This document shows positions 5,524 to 8,984 of a DNA stretch of 8,984 nt, in pieces. Every line of letters starts with the position of its first letter. Within the stretch, counting starts at the first letter, position 1. This stretch comes from Candidatus Nomurabacteria bacterium (GTDB lineage Bacteria > Patescibacteriota > Minisyncoccia > Phycocordibacterales > UBA9973). Under the pieces are notes generated by a model. That model had not been told where the DNA came from. It ran no database searches and was given only the letters and a program-made list of their open reading frames with translations. Position numbers and translations under genes: made by a program. The stretch spans positions 1 to 8,984 of the forward strand of contig JAHFNN010000035.1 of assembly GCA_023267315.1 (NCBI GenBank), read 5' to 3'.

Positions 5524-6522
5524 TTATTGAACAGTAGTCGTCGAAGACGAAGTCGGTGTGGAATTTCCCGATACAGATGAATCTGTAGGCACAGGAGAAG
5601 AAGCTGGTGCGTCGGTAGCAGTCTTGAATTTGTAGTACACCTTATTTGTAAATCGCAGATCGATATACTCGAGCGAATTGAATTTTTGTTTGAAATCAGT
5701 CGCAAATGGTTCGGTAGTTAATGCAGCTCCTAAATTTTCAACAATATTTTTAAAATCATCTTTTGAGTTCACGATAATCTTAGGGCGAACACCGTCGACA
5801 ATCGTTGTTGGAGAAATAAATATTTCATATTCTCCGGCATCTTTTAAGTTGAATGCATACGAATCAATACCGATACTCTTCAGTGAATCTTTTAGAAACG
5901 CAAGATTCTCAAGCTGTTCTTTGGTGAGAATATATTTACCAATCGGAGTATCCCCTGCCGAAAGCACACCCGAACCATAAAGCTTCAAGAAAATTGATCC
6001 TGAAAAAAATGGGGCTTTTGAATACAGGTACCCTTCGCTATCGCTGTAATAACATTGCTCAGTGGCATTCTGTATCTTAGCTTCGTCAAAGGCATCTCCA
6101 CACCACAGATAGAGTGCTTCTCGTTCTGTCACAGAAATCGTAAGTGTATGCATGTCAGGTGCATCGATGACCACATTCGAAAAACGAGGGAATGCAGTAT
6201 AAAGTGTTTCTGTTATTTTTTTCTTTGGAAAGATCAGTGCATTATTTTTCGCAAACAAATATACATAATTCCCCGAAAGATCCTGATCAACCACATTAGT
6301 AATATCTTTAGTATCAGTGATACTGTTACCTGAAACACTAATCGTCTCTATTCGGAAATAACTACTTTTTGATGCATACGAAAGTAAGACGACAACAATC
6401 AAGAATAAAATGAAAAAGAGCGCCACTTTTAATTTAGTGCGCGAACGCTTCTGCTTCTTCAATTGTTTGACGCGCGGAGCAATAATCATTTCGCGTCTTC
6501 CTCTCGAAGATTGTGGTTTCAT
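5524..6522 (-). CDS. ftsQ: FtsQ/DivIB-type cell-division protein with POTRA domain
   Basis: A 332-residue bitopic membrane protein with FtsQ architecture. Residues 1-32 are a strongly basic cytoplasmic tail (RVKQLKKQKRSRTKLK). Residues 33-50 are one transmembrane helix (VALFFILFLIVVVLLSYA). About 55-132 is a POTRA-like domain (YFRIETISVSGNSIT, then DLSGNYVYLF). A beta region ends in YIDLRFTNKVYYKF (286-299), like the final FtsQ strands. A Ser/Thr/Pro-rich tail follows. In known systems FtsQ links the early and late divisome through FtsL and FtsB (DivIC). C141 and C157 lie outside the membrane and could form a disulfide. Sequence identity to characterised FtsQ is low; the call rests on topology and the POTRA pattern. 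The start is uncertain: ATG 6522 overlaps an inverted repeat and has no Shine-Dalgarno, while M12 (ATG 6489) is preceded by GAGAGGA about 10 bases upstream and may be the true start. Confidence 0.78.
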   Translation of the reverse strand: MKPQSSRGRREMIIAPRVKQLKKQKRSRTKLKVALFFILFLIVVVLLSYASKSSYFRIETISVSGNSITDTKDITNVVDQDLSGNYVYLFAKNNALIFPKKKITETLYTAFPRFSNVVIDAPDMHTLTISVTEREALYLWCGDAFDEAKIQNATEQCYYSDSEGYLYSKAPFFSGSIFLKLYGSGVLSAGDTPIGKYILTKEQLENLAFLKDSLKSIGIDSYAFNLKDAGEYEIFISPTTIVDGVRPKIIVNSKDDFKNIVENLGAALTTEPFATDFKQKFNSLEYIDLRFTNKVYYKFKTATDAPASSPVPTDSSVSGNSTPTSSSTTTVQ

Positions 6523-6640
6523 CCCGTTAGAGGCAGGTCGCGGTCAAATGTACCCGCAATTAAACCTCGATTTAAACTTGATAACTTATGCATGATTTGA
6601 AATATAAATTACCTACAGCGACCGCGGTCTCTAACGGGAT
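6521..6640. repeat. 120-bp element bounded by perfect 12-bp inverted repeats, ftsQ leader
   Basis: ATCCCGTTAGAG (6521-6532) and CTCTAACGGGAT (6629-6640) are exact reverse complements. A second arm pair continues inward: CGCGGTC (6539-6545) with GACCGCG (6620-6626), leaving a 6-by-2 internal loop and a 74-base AT-rich loop. An alternative register pairs GGTCGC (6536-6541) with GCGACC (6618-6623). The right side also holds the palindrome GACCGCGGTC (6620-6629). In the minus-strand RNA this closes the serS-ftsQ spacer into one long hairpin whose last pairs include the AU of the ftsQ AUG at 6522. It may be an RNA switch, or a MITE- or REP-like repeat that supplied the upstream ATG; clear target duplications are not visible. 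Confidence 0.75.
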
Positions 6641-6662
6641 TCATTAACAAAAAGAAAGAAAA

Positions 6663-7949
6663 CTACTTTTCTACCTCACCGATAGGCAAGCCAATAACAT
6701 CCTTGCCGATATATTTTTTGAGTACTTCCGGTACACGAACAGAGCCATCTGGTTGTTGGTAATTTTCAAGAATCGCTGCAGGAAGTCGTGATGTTGCGCA
6801 TGCGGTGTTGTTGAGCGAGTGAGCATACCTGAGCTTGCCATCATCTTCACGATAGCGAATATTCAATCGACGTGTTTGAAAATCATGGAAATATGAAGAG
6901 GAATGCGTCTCACGATATTTTTCTTGAGATGGCATCCATGCCTCAATGTCATACTTTTTTACCTGTCCAAGACCTAAATCACCACCACAATTCACCACCA
7001 CACGATATGGAAGATTGAGTGCTTGCATAATTTTCTCTACGTGAAGGGTAATGTCTTCATGGAGTCCGACAGATGTCTCATGATTTGCTTCACACAATAG
7101 TATCTGCTCGAGTTTAAAAAATTCATGTACGCGGATAATTCCTTTTACGTCTTTGCCGTGCGCGCCAGCCTCTCGACGAAAACACGGAGAAAATGCAATG
7201 AACTTTTTTGGTAATTCTTTTTTATCCAAAATTTCTCCAGCATAATATGACATCACCGCAACCTCTGCAGTTCCTGCGAGAAATTCTCCATCTTGTGTCT
7301 TATATAAATCATCTTCACCTTGTGGAAGATATCCAGTACCGAGCAATGTTTCCCTTTTTACAAGTGATGGCGCAATGAGTGGTGTGTATCCTTCTTTTAC
7401 AAAATAATCGAGCACGAATTGCCAGAGTGCGAAAAAGAGAAGTGCTCCATCATTCTTCATGAAATATCCACGGAAACCGGAAACTTTTGCACCACGCTCA
7501 AAGTCAGCCATATCCAATGACTCAAGCAATGCGACATGATCCTTTGGAGTGAAATCAAAAGAAGGCTTCTCTCCCCAATTTCTTGCTTCCACATTTTCTT
7601 CATCATCCTTTCCTTCTGGCACTGAAATATCAGGTACATTCGGAACCTGGAGCATTTTTTGCTGCCATTCTTTCATTACTTCTTCGAGTTCCTTCTCTTT
7701 CTTTTGGAGATCTTCTTTTACGAGCTTCATTTCAGAAATCATCTGAGTGCGCTTATCCATGTCTTTCTCAACAGCGATAGTATTGGACATAGAATTCTGT
7801 TCAGAACGAAATCCTTCAACTATTTTTAAAAGCTCGATACGCTTATCATCTAGCCCGATAAGCGACTCAACGTCAAAATTGATACGCTTCTTCTGCGCCC
7901 CCATTTTGATAATATCCTTATTTTCACGAATGAAATGAATGTCTAACAT
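6663..7949 (-). CDS. serS: Serine--tRNA ligase
   Basis: Charges tRNA-Ser with serine (and tRNA-Sec where present) via seryl-adenylate in the cytoplasm. It has 428 residues, normal length. The N-terminal arm (about 1-110) is the antiparallel coiled coil that grips the long variable arm of tRNA-Ser; it begins MLDIHFIRENKD and is rich in charged heptads at 35-98. The class II catalytic core follows. Motif 1 is around 168-200 (QFVLDYFVKEGYTPLIAPSL). The serine-site TAE is at 227-229. Motif 2 is FRREAGAHGKDVKGIIRVHE (257-276). Motif 3 is SLNNTACATSRLPAAILENY (378-397) with R388; the NNTAxATxR form also occurs in other bacteria. No domain is missing. It is the first gene of the likely serS-ftsQ-dus transcript, with 121 bases separating it from divergent dprA. 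AATTAT rather than a Shine-Dalgarno precedes the ATG. Confidence 0.97.
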   Translation of the reverse strand: MLDIHFIRENKDIIKMGAQKKRINFDVESLIGLDDKRIELLKIVEGFRSEQNSMSNTIAVEKDMDKRTQMISEMKLVKEDLQKKEKELEEVMKEWQQKMLQVPNVPDISVPEGKDDEENVEARNWGEKPSFDFTPKDHVALLESLDMADFERGAKVSGFRGYFMKNDGALLFFALWQFVLDYFVKEGYTPLIAPSLVKRETLLGTGYLPQGEDDLYKTQDGEFLAGTAEVAVMSYYAGEILDKKELPKKFIAFSPCFRREAGAHGKDVKGIIRVHEFFKLEQILLCEANHETSVGLHEDITLHVEKIMQALNLPYRVVVNCGGDLGLGQVKKYDIEAWMPSQEKYRETHSSSYFHDFQTRRLNIRYREDDGKLRYAHSLNNTACATSRLPAAILENYQQPDGSVRVPEVLKKYIGKDVIGLPIGEVEK

Positions 7950-7973
7950 ATAATTGTATGCGGTATAGACCGC
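7947..7973 (-). promoter_or_regulatory. serS start region: CATACAAT motif and small hairpin
   Basis: On the minus strand the serS ATG (7949) is preceded by CATACAATTAT (7960-7950), an imperfect palindrome with the start codon (CATACAATTATATG, 12 of 14 positions symmetric). Just upstream, GCGGT and ACCGC (7960-7964 with 7969-7973) form a 5-bp hairpin with a 4-base loop. Both sit where a promoter, operator or leader would be; no good -35/-10 pair was found. Confidence 0.35.
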
Positions 7974-8055
7974 GATAGATAGGAATATAGTAGCAAAAAA
8001 TACGACATGAAGCCACTTTTTTCATATTTTACACACCTATTTTTACAAAACATGT

Positions 8056-8073
8056 CATACAATATATTGTATG
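8056..8073. promoter_or_regulatory. 18-bp perfect palindrome over the dprA start codon
   Basis: CATACAATATATTGTATG is exactly self-complementary, and its last three bases are the dprA ATG. The left half contains TACAAT (8058-8063), a 5/6 -10 hexamer exactly 7 bases before the ATG, so it could be a leaderless promoter. The symmetry also suits a dimeric repressor. The half-site CATACAAT recurs at the serS and VOC starts. Confidence 0.5.
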
Positions 8074-8943
8074 ATTCCTAAACCAATCCTACTTCCAAAA
8101 GAACGGTGGCCACAGGAACTTCTAGAAATTCCTGAACCACCGAAACAACTCTGGATTACTGGAACACTACCTGACGAGAAATATATCCGTCTCACCGTTA
8201 TCGGGTCTCGCAAATATACAAACTATGGCAAAGATGCATGCGAAAAATTAATTGCGGGACTTCGTGGTTATCCGATTACAATTATTTCTGGTCTTGCGTT
8301 AGGTATTGATGCGATTGCACACCGTGCAGCACTTTCTGCAGGACTGCCGTGCATCGCGGTTCCTGGTTCAGGACTCGATGAGAAAGTATTATATCCTGCG
8401 ACAAATATTTCTTTGGCGCGACAAATTTTAGAATCTGGTGGTTGTCTTCTTTCAGAATATGATCCGGGTTTTCGCGCAACTATTTGGAGTTTTCCTAGAC
8501 GCAACAGAATCGAAGCCGGGCTTTCAAAGGCAGTACTCATTATTGAAGCCGAAGAAAAATCCGGCACCCTCATCACTGCTCGGCTCGCCACTGACTACAA
8601 TCGTGATGTGCTCGCCGTACCAGGTTCTATCTTTTCTGATAATTCTCGTGGCACCCATATGCTTATACGTCTTGGGGCAACACCAATACGAAATAGTGAA
8701 GACATTTTGGAAGCACTAGGATTTGATATATCAAAGAAAAAAGAGGAAAGACCGATCGATCAGATACCGAAAGATTGTTCACCTGAAGAACTCACAATTC
8801 TAAAATTACTAAACGAGCCACTCGCACGTGATGAGCTTATCCGTCGAGCTGGCTTCCCTATTTCTCAAACAAATGGATTGCTTTCAATCATGGAAATAAA
8901 AGGACTTATAAAAGAATCGTTGGGTGAAATTCGGAAATCTTGA
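8071..8943 (+). CDS. dprA: DNA-processing protein DprA
   Basis: DprA binds incoming single-stranded DNA during natural transformation, protects it and loads RecA. The 290-residue protein has the extended Rossmann-fold DprA core: LTVIGSRKYTNYG (41-53), IISGLALGIDAIAHRAAL (71-88), IAVPGSGLD (95-103), GGCLLSEYDPG (123-133), FPRRNRIEAGLSKAVLIIEA (141-160), then EKSGTLITARLA (162-173), DVLAVPGSI (179-187), and HMLIRLGATPIRNSEDIL (196-213). After a charged linker (222-232), residues 236-285 look like the C-terminal winged-helix domain. The N-terminal segment is short (about 40 residues), so the SAM-like domain of longer homologues is absent. It is the only protein gene on plus, divergent from serS. 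The start follows an 18-bp palindrome and no Shine-Dalgarno. The 41 bases after its stop hold no recognisable feature; topA, a frequent neighbour of dprA, is not visible before the edge. Confidence 0.95.
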   Translation: MIPKPILLPKERWPQELLEIPEPPKQLWITGTLPDEKYIRLTVIGSRKYTNYGKDACEKLIAGLRGYPITIISGLALGIDAIAHRAALSAGLPCIAVPGSGLDEKVLYPATNISLARQILESGGCLLSEYDPGFRATIWSFPRRNRIEAGLSKAVLIIEAEEKSGTLITARLATDYNRDVLAVPGSIFSDNSRGTHMLIRLGATPIRNSEDILEALGFDISKKKEERPIDQIPKDCSPEELTILKLLNEPLARDELIRRAGFPISQTNGLLSIMEIKGLIKESLGEIRKS

Positions 8944-8984
8944 CGCTTCCCTGCAAAATAGGTAACATCCGCTCGGACTACTAT

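Noticed and set aside
6578..6608. Plus-strand TTGATA...TATAAA promoter in the inverted-repeat loop
   Set aside because: The spacer is 19 bases, the loop is AT-rich, and it would only read antisense into serS.
6521..6640. T-box riboswitch after serS, suggested by ACCGCG in the leader RNA
   Set aside because: Only ACCGCG of the T-box antiterminator motif is present; the rest of the T-box core, the specifier loop and a competing terminator are missing, and the downstream gene is ftsQ rather than a synthetase.
6797..6816. Eukaryote-like motif 3 in SerS (NNTACATSR)
   Set aside because: The NNTAxATxR form is also found in other bacterial SerRS, so it is not evidence of transfer.
7663..7857. Antisense and alternate-frame ORFs over the serS N-terminal arm
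   Set aside because: Low-complexity Ser/Phe-rich translations mirror the charged coiled coil on the minus strand; they are shadows.
8848..8984. Minus-strand frame entering from the right edge and ending inside dprA (SSPSGCYLFCREAS...)
   Set aside because: It overlaps the conserved DprA winged-helix coding region in antisense and has no recognised domain; too short to support.

Overview
The window most likely comes from a Patescibacteria (Candidate Phyla Radiation) genome, probably of the Parcubacteria/Paceibacteria type. This rests on the compact, AT-rich layout and on the look of the housekeeping proteins: a DusB-like enzyme beginning MSENNFWKKLPKPFFVLAPM, a short gamma-length DnaX, a divergent FtsQ, and DprA. 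No search was run, so the taxonomy is recognition from memory. Nearly all genes lie on the minus strand; only tRNA-Gln and dprA are on plus. Clear Shine-Dalgarno sequences are almost absent, and at two minus-strand genes a -10-like box sits about 9-11 bases before a candidate start, which hints at leaderless transcripts.

Layout from left to right. 1-753 (minus) is the N-terminal part of a secreted cadherin-like/tandem-95 adhesin, cut by the window edge. 787-1413 (minus) is a HAD-family hydrolase. 1510-1580 (plus) is tRNA-Gln(UUG). 1590-2474 (minus) is a tandem-domain VOC/PhnB-like protein. 2507-3550 (minus) is dnaX, the clamp-loader ATPase, which lacks the usual zinc module and the tau C-terminus. 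3591-3623 is an intrinsic terminator. 3644-4213 (minus) is a small predicted outer-membrane beta-barrel protein with a Bacteroidota-like signal peptide. 4214-4504 is a 291-base non-coding region. It holds a strong hairpin terminator, a good sigma70-type promoter that may drive a ~95-nt small RNA, a perfect DnaA-box match and a perfect 9-bp inverted repeat. 4505-5494 (minus) is a tRNA-dihydrouridine synthase, 5524-6522 an FtsQ/DivIB-type division protein and 6663-7949 serS; these three probably form one transcript running serS-ftsQ-dus. Between serS and ftsQ lies a 120-bp element bounded by perfect 12-bp inverted repeats, one of which overlaps the annotated ftsQ start codon. 8071-8943 (plus) is dprA, divergent from serS, with an 18-bp perfect palindrome over its start codon.

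Functionally the window is core information processing (clamp loader, serine charging, tRNA modification, tRNA-Gln), cell division (FtsQ) and DNA uptake (DprA), interrupted by accessory genes likely acquired or lineage-specific (adhesin, VOC pair, beta-barrel protein). No single large new defence or metabolic system is visible. The most unusual material is non-coding (the 4281-4452 cluster and the 6521-6640 inverted-repeat element), together with the out-of-place beta-barrel gene and the zinc-less DnaX.
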